The notes: a model not told the origin generated them from the letters alone. Shown: positions 1 through 5,647, counted from the first letter of the stretch. The stretch: DNA of 5,940 nucleotides from Methylophilaceae bacterium UBA7525 (GCA_002479405.1 DLMX01000062.1:1-5940), one strand, 5' to 3'. Numbers and translations are program-made.

Positions 1-494
1 TCGATCTCGTGCCGGTCGAACAAGGCAAACTGCTGCGCCTCGGCCTGCGCCTTGTTTTCCTTGTTCACTTCAATGCAGTGAAAAGGGATGCCGTAGAACC
101 CGGCCAGCTTTTCCGTATGGCGATGATTGCTGATGATGAGCGGGATTTCACAGTCAAGCTCGCCGCTCTGATGCCGATGTAACAAATCTGCCAGACAGTG
201 ATCGTATTGCGACACCATGATGGCAACGCGCGGGCGTTTTTGCGTGGATTTCAACTGCCAGTTCATGTCGAAGCGGCTGGCGATTGGGCCGAATTCCTCG
301 GCAAAGCCTTCCAGACTGAGCGTGGAACCTTCCAGATCCCACTCCACCCGCATCAGAAACAGGCCGTTCTCGGCATCCTGATGCTGATCGGCATGCAGGA
401 TATTGGCATCATGCCGATAGAGAAAATCGGCAATCGCGGCAACCAGACCTTTCTGGTCCGGGCATGTAATCAGGAGTGTTGCAGTATTTTTCAT
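1..494 (-). CDS. purU: Formyltetrahydrofolate deformylase, N-terminal part (3' end outside window)
   Basis: PurU hydrolyses 10-formyl-tetrahydrofolate to formate and THF in the cytoplasm, balancing one-carbon folate pools and supplying formate for purine synthesis. About 164 codons are visible; family members are about 280-290 residues, so the last 40 percent, including the catalytic part of the formyltransferase-like domain, lies beyond the window. The N-terminus has the regulatory ACT domain (about residues 5-75), beginning with the typical 'TCPDQKGLVAAIADFLY' followed by 'ANILHADQH'. The catalytic-type domain begins near 'RPRVAIMVSQYDHCLADLL' and continues with 'EIPLIISNH' and 'FYGIPFHCI', all characteristic of PurU. 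The ATG at 494-492 is chosen because the ACT motif starts a few residues later. The ribosome-binding site is weak. Transcription diverges from the GyrI-like gene. Identification is from recognised family motifs and is firm. Confidence 0.95.
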   Translation of the reverse strand, partial: MKNTATLLITCPDQKGLVAAIADFLYRHDANILHADQHQDAENGLFLMRVEWDLEGSTLSLEGFAEEFGPIASRFDMNWQLKSTQKRPRVAIMVSQYDHCLADLLHRHQSGELDCEIPLIISNHRHTEKLAGFYGIPFHCIEVNKENKAQAEAQQFALFDRHEI

Positions 495-512
495 GTTTGA
501 ACCGTGCTTGAA

Positions 513-522
513 GCCGTCTGAA
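513..522 (+). other. Match to Neisseria 10-mer DNA uptake sequence (GCCGTCTGAA)
   Basis: The ten bases GCCGTCTGAA are identical to the core DNA uptake sequence that Neisseria species bind through the ComP pilin during transformation. The preceding bases are AA, not the AT of the common 12-mer form. It lies in the purU leader in the divergent intergenic region. I see only this single copy and no inverted pair, so it may be coincidence in a non-Neisseria genome. Confidence 0.4.
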
Positions 523-538
523 ATTCAGTAACCGACCG

Positions 539-547
539 ATTATACCA
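539..547 (-). promoter_or_regulatory. Extended -10 promoter for purU
   Basis: Read on the minus strand this is TGGTATAAT: a consensus -10 hexamer (TATAAT, 544-539) preceded by TG one base upstream, the extended -10 form. No good -35 hexamer is seen 16-18 bp upstream, which fits extended -10 promoters. A start about 7 nt downstream would give a leader of roughly 35-40 nt before the purU ATG. Prediction from sequence only. Confidence 0.6.
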
Positions 548-574
548 ACAATGCCTGCAAGCGCAGTTTTTCCG

Positions 575-607
575 GCACCGGTTTGTGCATGTCTGCACCG
601 GATTGTG
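575..607 (+). repeat. Imperfect 13-bp direct repeat, 20-bp period, in divergent promoter region
   Basis: GCACCGGTTTGTG at 575-587 recurs as GCACCGGATTGTG at 595-607, with 12 of 13 bases identical and starts 20 bp apart, about two helical turns. It lies between the purU promoter and the GTG start of the GyrI-like gene. Same-face tandem sites are what a dimeric regulator would bind, but no regulator is identified. Confidence 0.45.
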
Positions 608-662
608 GTATCTTTTGACGGTATCCATTTATCGCTGACGTTGACCGCGTCGCCCGTTTCTC

Positions 663-1214
663 GTGAAAAAACACTGGCACTATTTTCTGATCGTCTTTCT
701 GCTACCCGTGATTGTCATCCTCTGGTGGTGGGGCCTGTTTTCGTCAGCCAGCATCGAGACCGGCGAACGTGGCGATTACTACTACGCTTATCTGGAGGCG
801 GAAGGCCCTTATTCCAAACTCACCGCCAAGCAAGGTGAGGTCTTGTTCACCCTGAAACAACAGGGTATAGAGGCCGGCGCGCAGATCACGCTGATCCTTT
901 CCGACCCCAGAACAACCCCATACAAGGAGCTGAAGGCCCGCACCGGATTCCTCATCGCCAAGGACAAGATGCCGGCCGCTCCACTAATGATCGATACCAT
1001 CCCGCCGCGTAAAGTCGTCATTGCCGAGATCAAGGCGCACCCGCTGTTCGCTTACGGCAAAGCCTATTCCGCGCTGCTTGATTACTCGGCACAGCACAGT
1101 ACGTCGCTGCATCTGCCGACGCTGGAAATCGTCGAAGCCAGTGTGCTACACGTGGAAATGCCGCTGGAAGACAGCCTGCCGGTGGCAAAAACCGGCTGGA
1201 GCAGTGGCTCATGA
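663..1214 (+). CDS. Membrane-anchored GyrI-like (SbmC/AraC effector-binding fold) domain protein
   Basis: 183 residues. A short basic N-terminus (MKKHWH) is followed by one hydrophobic segment at about residues 7-27, which probably anchors the protein in the inner membrane with the rest periplasmic. Residues about 38-170 resemble the GyrI-like small-molecule-binding domain: an opening 'YYYAYLEAEGPYSKL', a central 'PPRKVVIAEIKAHPLFAYGKAY' block (about 114-135), and the closing 'LPTLEIVEASVLHVEMPL' (151-168), where the 'P-LEI...HVEMPL' ending is the family's usual last strand. Such domains bind small ligands, or in SbmC inhibit gyrase; the ligand here is unknown. GTG at 663 is the first start after an in-frame stop at 642-644 and precedes the membrane segment, although no clear Shine-Dalgarno is seen. 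The stop overlaps the next ATG (ATGA), implying translational coupling with the CobD/CbiB-like protein. Domain call is fairly sure, function unknown. Confidence 0.75.
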   Translation: MKKHWHYFLIVFLLPVIVILWWWGLFSSASIETGERGDYYYAYLEAEGPYSKLTAKQGEVLFTLKQQGIEAGAQITLILSDPRTTPYKELKARTGFLIAKDKMPAAPLMIDTIPPRKVVIAEIKAHPLFAYGKAYSALLDYSAQHSTSLHLPTLEIVEASVLHVEMPLEDSLPVAKTGWSSGS

Positions 1215-2125
1215 GTCTGCTCGCGTTACTGGCTGCCCTGCTGTTGAGCTATTATCTGCCACACCGGCAACTGGATCTGTTGCAGCATCTGATACACCCC
1301 TACGCACACTGGCTGGAGCGCAGTTTCAATGACGGCAAGAAACTGCACGGCCTGATCGCATGGATAGCTGGCGCCCTGCTGCCTGCCGTCACAATCGGCG
1401 TTATCTATTTTGTTCTGTTGTCCATCAATTTCCTGCTCGGCCTGCTGTTCAGCATTGCGGTGCTCTATGTCACACTGCGCTGCAGCCAGTTCGAACGCCG
1501 TGCCGAACAGATCGTCGCTTCCCTGCGCGACCAGAACATCGACTTGGCACGGGAGCAGTTCCATGAATGGGAAGGCAGTGATGTCGATAACTACAGCCAG
1601 GCACAGCTTTCCAGAGTCAGCATAGAAACTGCACTGAAGCGTGCGCACTATGGCATGTTCGGCCCGGTTTTCTGGTTTGCTCTGCTCGGTCCGGCCGGAG
1701 CAGTACTGTATCGCCTGAGCCAACTGCTCAAGACCGAGTGGCACCCGCTGGAAGACAATGTTTTCAATCATTTCTCCGAGCAGGCATTTGAATGGATAGA
1801 CTGGTTACCGGCGCGTATCTCCGCAATATGTTTTGCCATCGTCGGTGATTTTGAAGACGCCATCTACTGCTGGCGTACACAGGCTGCCACCTGGCCTAAC
1901 AAGGCACTGGGTATCATCCTTGCCAGCGGTGGCGGCGCACTCGGCGTCAAGCTGGGTGAGCCACTACCTTACAAAGGGGTCATCATCTACCGCCCGGAAC
2001 TTGGACTGGGCGATGAAGCCGACGCAGACTGCCTGCAAAGCGCAATCGGACTGGTCTGGCGCGTGCTGTTCCTGATGGTCGGAATCCTGCTGCTGCTGAC
2101 GATCGCCCACTGGCTGGGCCATTAA
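1211..2125 (+). CDS. CobD/CbiB-family membrane protein (degenerate; probably not a cobinamide synthase)
   Basis: 304-residue polytopic membrane protein with hydrophobic segments at about residues 2-16, 48-88, 149-168, 200-212 and 280-300. True CbiB/CobD attaches aminopropanol to adenosylcobyric acid. Homology is visible in 'GMFGPVFWFALLGPAGAVLYRL' (148-169), 'WLPARISA' (198-205), 'WPN' (228-230) and 'GGALGVKLGEPLPYKG' (241-256). However, positions that are conserved in CbiB differ: 'VGRDT' is replaced by 'EGSDV' (121-125), the 'VE-VAEN-VDG' helix by 'IETALKRAHYG' (138-148), and 'TLDSMVGYK' is not recognisable. The 'GPAGAVLYRL' stretch also resembles AmpE. I infer a non-cobalamin, perhaps AmpE-like or structural role; no other cobalamin gene is nearby. 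A GGAG at 1198-1201 serves as ribosome-binding site. It overlaps the upstream gene by 4 bp and ispH follows after 17 bp, so the three probably form an operon. Confidence 0.8.
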   Translation: MSLLALLAALLLSYYLPHRQLDLLQHLIHPYAHWLERSFNDGKKLHGLIAWIAGALLPAVTIGVIYFVLLSINFLLGLLFSIAVLYVTLRCSQFERRAEQIVASLRDQNIDLAREQFHEWEGSDVDNYSQAQLSRVSIETALKRAHYGMFGPVFWFALLGPAGAVLYRLSQLLKTEWHPLEDNVFNHFSEQAFEWIDWLPARISAICFAIVGDFEDAIYCWRTQAATWPNKALGIILASGGGALGVKLGEPLPYKGVIIYRPELGLGDEADADCLQSAIGLVWRVLFLMVGILLLLTIAHWLGH

Positions 2126-2142
2126 TCAATTCTGGAATTCTT

Positions 2143-3069
2143 ATGGATATCATTCTCGCCAACCCCCGCGGTTTTTGTGCCGGCGTCGACCGCGCAATCA
2201 TCATTGTCGAACAGGCGCTGGAGAAGTTCGGTGCGCCGATCTATGTACGCCACGAAGTGGTTCATAACAAGTTCGTTGTCGATGAACTGAAACACAAGGG
2301 CGCCATCTTCATCGAGGAACTGGGCGAAGTGCCAGCCGGCAATACCGTCATCTTCAGCGCTCATGGCGTTTCCAAGGACGTACGCGCCGAGGCTGAACGA
2401 CGCGGGTTGCGCGTGTTCGACGCCACCTGCCCGCTGGTCACCAAGGTCCATATCGAAGTGGACAAGATGCACCAGGCCGGCCGCGAGATCATCATGATCG
2501 GCCACAAGGGGCACCCGGAGGTCGAAGGCACCATGGGGCAGTCCGACAGTGGCATGTACCTGGTCGAGACGCCGGAGGATGTCGAAGCATTGACGGTCGC
2601 TGACCCGATGAAGCTATCCTATGTGACCCAGACCACGCTATCGATCGACGATGCCGCTGCCATTGTCGAGGCATTGAAAAGGAAATTCCCGGAGATTCAG
2701 GGGCCGCGCAGCGACAGCATCTGTTACGCTACCCAGAACCGGCAGGATGCCGTCAAAGTCATGGCAAAAGACTGCGATCTGGTCATCGTCGTCGGCTCGC
2801 CGAACAGTTCAAACTCTAACCGCCTGCGCGAAGTCGCGCAAAATCAGGGGGTGGAAGCCTACATGGTCGATAACGCCAGACATCTGCAGCCGGAATGGGT
2901 AAAAGGTAAACAGCATATCGGCATCTCTGCCGGCGCTTCGGCACCGGAAGTGCTGGTGCAGGAAGTTATCGCCAAACTACAGACTCTGGGCGCAACGCAA
3001 GTGACGGAACTGCAGGGTGTCGTTGAGAACGTGGTGTTCCAGCTACCGAAAAATCTCAAATCGGCCTGA
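2143..3069 (+). CDS. ispH: 4-hydroxy-3-methylbut-2-enyl diphosphate reductase (IspH/LytB)
   Basis: 308 residues, full length for the family. IspH is the cytoplasmic iron-sulfur enzyme of the last step of the MEP pathway, reducing HMBPP to IPP and DMAPP, and is normally essential. The three cluster-ligand cysteines are present: C12 in 'ANPRGFCAGVDRA', C96 in 'FDATCPLVTKVH' and C194 in 'DSICYATQNRQ'. Substrate-binding and catalytic residues are also visible: H41 ('RHEVVHN'), H74 ('FSAHGVS'), H124 and E126 in 'GHKGHPEVEGT', the 'TQTTLS' loop (162-167), the 'GSPNSSNS' loop (218-225) and 'ISAGASAPE' (261-269). The ATG at 2143 puts the first cysteine at the expected position 12; a short GGA lies 6 nt upstream. 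The 17-bp gap to the CobD/CbiB-like gene indicates co-transcription, and a strong hairpin follows the stop. Confidence 0.98.
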   Translation: MDIILANPRGFCAGVDRAIIIVEQALEKFGAPIYVRHEVVHNKFVVDELKHKGAIFIEELGEVPAGNTVIFSAHGVSKDVRAEAERRGLRVFDATCPLVTKVHIEVDKMHQAGREIIMIGHKGHPEVEGTMGQSDSGMYLVETPEDVEALTVADPMKLSYVTQTTLSIDDAAAIVEALKRKFPEIQGPRSDSICYATQNRQDAVKVMAKDCDLVIVVGSPNSSNSNRLREVAQNQGVEAYMVDNARHLQPEWVKGKQHIGISAGASAPEVLVQEVIAKLQTLGATQVTELQGVVENVVFQLPKNLKSA

Positions 3070-3080
3070 ACATCAGTGTA

Positions 3081-3111
3081 GTAAAAAAGGCGCCATTGGC
3101 GCCTTTTTTAC
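3081..3111. terminator. Bidirectional intrinsic terminator between ispH and the DoxX gene
   Basis: A perfect 14-bp inverted repeat (3081-3094 with 3098-3111) with a 3-base ATT loop. The core GGCGCC pairs with itself and is flanked by six A on the left and six T on the right, so the hairpin is followed by a U-tract whichever strand is transcribed. It lies 11 bp past the ispH stop and 7 bp past the convergent DoxX stop. Confidence 0.93.
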
Positions 3112-3118
3112 TTTTGAA

Positions 3119-3496
3119 TCAAGCCTTCTTTCTGCAGCCATCCAGACTGAATGCCGTCTCTGCATTGGCCGCCAGTATCAGCAGGCCGCCAACGATGGCA
3201 AGGTACTGCAACGGTGCAGGCGTCAAACCGGCCAGCATGATGAACAAGGCATAAACCGCCATGACAATTGCGGCGATACGCGTCTTGTAACCCAACAACA
3301 GTGCAAGACCACCGACAATCTGAATGAGAATGATCAACGGCGCAAAGATGCCGGGCAAACCGTGGCTGGCAAGCCCCATCTGATACTGTTCATAACCGGT
3401 CGGGTTGCTCATGAAACTGTTAATCAGCATGAAGACCTGTACCAGGAAAATTTGAGCGAGCAGCACGCGCCCCAACACTGCCAGATATTTGTTCAT
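3119..3496 (-). CDS. DoxX-family small membrane protein
   Basis: 125 residues with four hydrophobic segments at about residues 4-26, 48-69, 72-91 and 97-112, the usual DoxX layout. Family traits are the N-terminal 'LGRVLLAQIFLVQ' helix, 'GLPGIFAPLIILIQIVGGLALLLGYKTR' (46-73) with the typical helix-Gly-Gly-helix-GYKTR arrangement, and a short charged tail (CRKKA). DoxX proteins are poorly characterised inner-membrane proteins, some tied to thiosulfate oxidation or oxidative stress; nothing here specifies the substrate. An in-frame ATG 13 codons upstream (3535) exists, but the ATG at 3496 is preferred: AAGGG lies 7 nt upstream of it (3508-3504) and the extra N-terminal residues do not resemble the family. 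It is convergent with ispH and divergent from the lipoprotein gene. Confidence 0.88.
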   Translation of the reverse strand: MNKYLAVLGRVLLAQIFLVQVFMLINSFMSNPTGYEQYQMGLASHGLPGIFAPLIILIQIVGGLALLLGYKTRIAAIVMAVYALFIMLAGLTPAPLQYLAIVGGLLILAANAETAFSLDGCRKKA

Positions 3497-3510
3497 CGAT
3501 TTACCCTTGT

Positions 3511-3538
3511 TTGTATCGTAAAAAAGATGCTGCATAAT
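3511..3538 (+). promoter_or_regulatory. Candidate promoter for the lipoprotein-GNAT pair
   Basis: TTGTAT (3511-3516), a 16-bp spacer, then CATAAT (3533-3538), a moderate sigma70-like match about 45 bp upstream of the lipoprotein ATG. The same 86-bp divergent gap must hold the DoxX promoter; a possible minus-strand -10 TACGAT lies at 3520-3515, without a convincing -35. Confidence 0.4.
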
Positions 3539-3582
3539 GCACGGAAGTACTTATGGCTGCAAGTCTGCAGCAGGGAGACATC

Positions 3583-3795
3583 ATGCAGGACCGTACCAGT
3601 AATTTTCTTTCCGTTCCATTATTGTCCGTACTGATGCTGCTTTGTCTGGCATTGACCGCCTGCTCACCGCCGGATTCGACCCCGAAAATCGCAGAGGATC
3701 AGCGCGAGGTCCTGAAAAGAGCAGAAGATGCCGCTGCCTCCATCGAACAATCTGCAGCAAAAATGCAGCAGGATATTGATGCACAATCCAATTGA
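3583..3795 (+). CDS. Small predicted lipoprotein
   Basis: 70 residues with a lipoprotein signal: N-terminus with Arg4, hydrophobic stretch about 11-24, and lipobox L-T-A-C with the lipidated cysteine at residue 27, followed by 'SPPDSTP'. The mature part is only 44 residues and is largely a charged helix rich in Glu, Lys, Ala and Gln (about 35-68), compatible with a short coiled coil of the kind seen in small outer-membrane lipoproteins. No family is recognised. The ATG at 3583 is preferred over one at 3553 because AGGGAG (3572-3577) lies 5 nt upstream, and the longer version would add a non-signal-like extension. Residue after the cysteine is Ser, so outer-membrane sorting is expected if Lol rules apply. 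The stop TGA overlaps the TTG start of the GNAT gene. Confidence 0.75.
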   Translation: MQDRTSNFLSVPLLSVLMLLCLALTACSPPDSTPKIAEDQREVLKRAEDAAASIEQSAAKMQQDIDAQSN

Positions 3796-4232
3796 AACAC
3801 GCTGACACCTCCCGTCCATTCACCGTCGAGATAGTCGACTGGTCCAGCGAACAGGCACGATTGAGCGGCATACGCACAGAGGTTTTCATTAATGAACAGC
3901 AGGTGCCGCCCGGCCTTGAATGGGACGGGCTTGATGAAAGCGCAATTCATCTGCTGGCACTGAATGCGGATGGCAAGGCAATAGGTTGCGCCCGTATCCT
4001 CGAACCCAATATCATCGGCCGCATGGCTGTATGCAAAGCTTGGCGCCGAAACGGTGTCGGTGAAGCCTTGATCGCAACGGCCATTCGCTTGTGCCGCCAG
4101 TGCGGCCATGGCCCGATCCGGCTCTCTGCGCAAACTCATGCCATTCCCTTCTATGAACGTGCCGGCTTCCGGGTCTGCAGCGAGGAATATCCGGATGCCG
4201 GCATCCCGCACCGCGACATGCAGCTGACTTGA
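3792..4232 (+). CDS. GNAT-family N-acetyltransferase
   Basis: 146 residues, cytoplasmic. GNAT enzymes transfer an acetyl group from acetyl-CoA to an amine. The acetyl-CoA pyrophosphate loop is 'RRNGVG' (85-90), after the beta4 strand 'NIIGRMAVCKAW'; motif B is 'AIPFYERAGFRV' (117-128). The N-terminal 'IRTEVFINEQQVPPGLEWDGLD' (27-48) is typical of YjcF-like GNATs. The substrate is unknown. The start is TTG at 3792-3794: an in-frame stop lies at 3777-3779, no ATG or GTG follows before the essential N-terminal motif, and TTG overlaps the lipoprotein stop (TTGA), so translation is probably coupled to that gene. No good ribosome-binding site is adjacent. Followed by a 132-bp gap without an obvious terminator. 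Confidence 0.9.
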   Translation: MKHADTSRPFTVEIVDWSSEQARLSGIRTEVFINEQQVPPGLEWDGLDESAIHLLALNADGKAIGCARILEPNIIGRMAVCKAWRRNGVGEALIATAIRLCRQCGHGPIRLSAQTHAIPFYERAGFRVCSEEYPDAGIPHRDMQLT

Positions 4233-4283
4233 GTAGTGCCGGCCACCCCAATGATGACCTAAGGTTCTGATTTTCAATCCGCT

Positions 4284-4293
4284 TGGCATGCCA
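4284..4293. promoter_or_regulatory. 10-bp palindrome upstream of the fae-like promoter
   Basis: TGGCATGCCA is a perfect palindrome ending 7 bp before the -35 hexamer of the next gene. Its position would suit an activator or repressor site, but a 10-bp palindrome can arise by chance and no partner regulator is known. Confidence 0.25.
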
Positions 4294-4300
4294 TTGTCAT

Positions 4301-4329
4301 TTGTTGATTGTTGCCTGCTTCGGTAAAAT
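4301..4329 (+). promoter_or_regulatory. Sigma70-type promoter of the fae-like gene
   Basis: TTGTTG (4301-4306), an exact 17-bp spacer, and TAAAAT (4324-4329). Transcription would start near 4336, giving a leader of about 29 nt with an AAAGGA ribosome-binding site at 4354-4359, 5 nt before the ATG. Confidence 0.7.
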
Positions 4330-4364
4330 AGCGCCTTTCCCCACTCGTTAATCAAAGGAATTCC

Positions 4365-4916
4365 ATGTCCAAGATCGTTTTCAAGGCTGGTGAAGCCACC
4401 GTTTTCTCCGAAGGCAAGGACGTTACTGCTGCCATGCCGGAAATCCTCATCGGCGCCGTTGACGGCCCGGTCGGTACCGCATTCGCCAACATGATGGCAC
4501 AAAGCAAGGGCCACACTGCGATGTTCGTCGTCCGTGACATCAACCAGCTGGTGCGCCCTGCCGCCATGATGGTGCCCAAGGTCACACTGAAAGATTCCAT
4601 CAACATCGAACTGTTCGGCGGTGTCGTGCAGGCTGCGACGGCAGACGCTATCGTCGACTGCGTGATCGAAGGCATCATCCCCAAGGATCAGGTCAATGAC
4701 CTCTGCATCGTCTCCCTGGTCTGGATCGATCCGGGCTGCGCTGCGCTGGCCAAGGAAGGCAAGCTGGACAAAGCCGACATGTACAAGAACAACTACGAAG
4801 CCACCAAGCTGGCGATCAAGCGTGCACTGAACGACGAGCCTTCGATTGACGAACTGATCAAGAACCGCCGCACCATCAAGCACTGCATGTGGGACGAAAG
4901 CTGGGGCGATATCTAA
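4365..4916 (+). CDS. Formaldehyde-activating enzyme (Fae) family paralogue lacking the catalytic histidine
   Basis: 183 residues, slightly longer than canonical Fae (about 170). Fae condenses formaldehyde with tetrahydromethanopterin in the cytoplasm of methylotrophs. Family features are 'ILIGAVDGPVGTAFANMM' (27-44), the 'VPKVTLKD' strand (70-77), 'FGGVVQAATADAIVDCVIEGIIP' (84-106) and the strongly conserved 'NNYEATKLAIKRALNDEP' (142-159). Aligned by memory with Methylobacterium Fae ('HIDLIIG', catalytic His22), the His position is Met24 ('MPEILIG', 24-30) and the Asp two residues later is Glu26. The C-terminus ends in an unusual 'HCMWDESWGDI'. This points to one of the divergent Fae paralogues (Fae2/Fae3 type), whose role is less certain than true Fae, rather than the main catalytic enzyme. 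The gene is monocistronic, with its own promoter, a good Shine-Dalgarno and a terminator. Family call firm, activity uncertain. Confidence 0.92.
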   Translation: MSKIVFKAGEATVFSEGKDVTAAMPEILIGAVDGPVGTAFANMMAQSKGHTAMFVVRDINQLVRPAAMMVPKVTLKDSINIELFGGVVQAATADAIVDCVIEGIIPKDQVNDLCIVSLVWIDPGCAALAKEGKLDKADMYKNNYEATKLAIKRALNDEPSIDELIKNRRTIKHCMWDESWGDI

Positions 4917-4947
4917 ACCTCCGCACACCAATAATGGCAGTCCGATG

Positions 4948-4981
4948 AAAGCCCCCGCAAAATCCTTTCGGGGGCTTTTTT
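4948..4981 (+). terminator. Intrinsic terminator of the fae-like gene
   Basis: A 10-bp perfect stem (AAAGCCCCCG 4948-4957 with CGGGGGCTTT 4969-4978), an 11-base loop and a run of six T (4976-4981). It begins 31 bp after the fae-like stop and ends 24 bp before the alkB ATG. Confidence 0.92.
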
Positions 4982-5005
4982 ACATCTCCACCAAAGGCCG
5001 AGTAC

Positions 5006-5647
5006 ATGGACCTGTTTGACGCAAGCAACGATCACGGGAATCTGCAGATCGGGCCGGCGTCCTGGTGGCTACGCGGGTTCGCGCTCGAGCAGGAAACAAA
5101 GTTGTTAGAAGCGCTACAACAACTGCTGGCCGAATCACCGCTGCGCGAGATGGTGACGCCTGGCGGCCAGAAGATGTCGGTCAAAACCACCAGTTGCGGC
5201 CAACTGGGCTGGGTGTCAGACAGGAAAGGTTACCGCTACGAGGACAGGGATCCGGTCAGCGGCCAACCATGGCCGGACATGCCGGATATCATTTCATCAC
5301 TGGCTGCTGATGCTGCCTGCGCTGCCGGCTTCGGCACTTTCGAGCCGGATTCCTGCCTGATCAACCAGTACCGCCCCGATGCCAAAATGGGCTTGCATCA
5401 GGACAAGGATGAACGCGATTTCAGCCACCCTATCGTCTCGGCCTCGCTCGGCCTGCCGGCCACCTTCCTGTTCGGCGGTCTGCGACGCAGCGACAGGGCA
5501 CTGCGCATGAATCTGCGGCATGGCGACGTGGTGGTATGGGGTGGCGAGGACCGTCTGCGTTTTCACGGCGTCTTGCCCATCATGGCAGGCCACCATCCGG
5601 CCTTGGGCAATCAGCGCATCAATCTGACTTTTCGCAAAGCGGGTTAG
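5006..5647 (+). CDS. alkB: AlkB, 2-oxoglutarate/Fe(II)-dependent DNA demethylase
   Basis: 213 residues, close to E. coli AlkB (216). The enzyme oxidatively removes methyl groups from 1-methyladenine and 3-methylcytosine in DNA or RNA, using Fe(II), oxygen and 2-oxoglutarate and releasing formaldehyde. The iron ligands are H131 and D133 ('LHQDKDE') and H187 ('RFHGV'). 2-oxoglutarate contacts are N120 and Y122 ('INQYRPD'), R204 and R210 ('NQRINLTFRKAG'). W69 and D135, which contact the damaged base in E. coli, are present; these residue numbers coincide with those of E. coli. The ATG at 5006 has AAAGG (4993-4997) 8 nt upstream. Only 24 bp separate the gene from the upstream terminator, so its promoter must overlap that hairpin or it relies on read-through; no ada gene is adjacent. 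It overlaps the convergent mutY end by 4 bp. Confidence 0.97.
   Translation: MDLFDASNDHGNLQIGPASWWLRGFALEQETKLLEALQQLLAESPLREMVTPGGQKMSVKTTSCGQLGWVSDRKGYRYEDRDPVSGQPWPDMPDIISSLAADAACAAGFGTFEPDSCLINQYRPDAKMGLHQDKDERDFSHPIVSASLGLPATFLFGGLRRSDRALRMNLRHGDVVVWGGEDRLRFHGVLPIMAGHHPALGNQRINLTFRKAG

Noticed and set aside
198..500. A 100-codon plus-strand open frame
   Set aside because: Antisense to purU, whose ACT-domain motifs are unambiguous.
615..620. TTGACG as a -35 box for the GyrI-like gene
   Set aside because: No acceptable -10 hexamer occurs 16-18 bp downstream, so no promoter is called for this operon.
1226..1771. A 181-codon minus-strand open frame
   Set aside because: Antisense to the CobD/CbiB-like gene, Gln-rich low-complexity product, no start signals.
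1211..2125. Genuine cobalamin biosynthesis enzyme (cbiB/cobD)
   Set aside because: The conserved CbiB motifs are missing and no cobalamin gene is adjacent, so the gene symbol is withheld.
3017..3634. A 205-codon plus-strand open frame across the ispH end and DoxX gene
   Set aside because: It runs through a strong terminator hairpin and antisense to DoxX, and its product resembles no family.
3699..4931. A 410-codon open frame on the minus strand
   Set aside because: It lies antisense to the lipoprotein, GNAT and Fae-like genes, all of which have clear family motifs and signals; its product has no recognisable domain and it spans a promoter and gaps. It is a codon-bias shadow.
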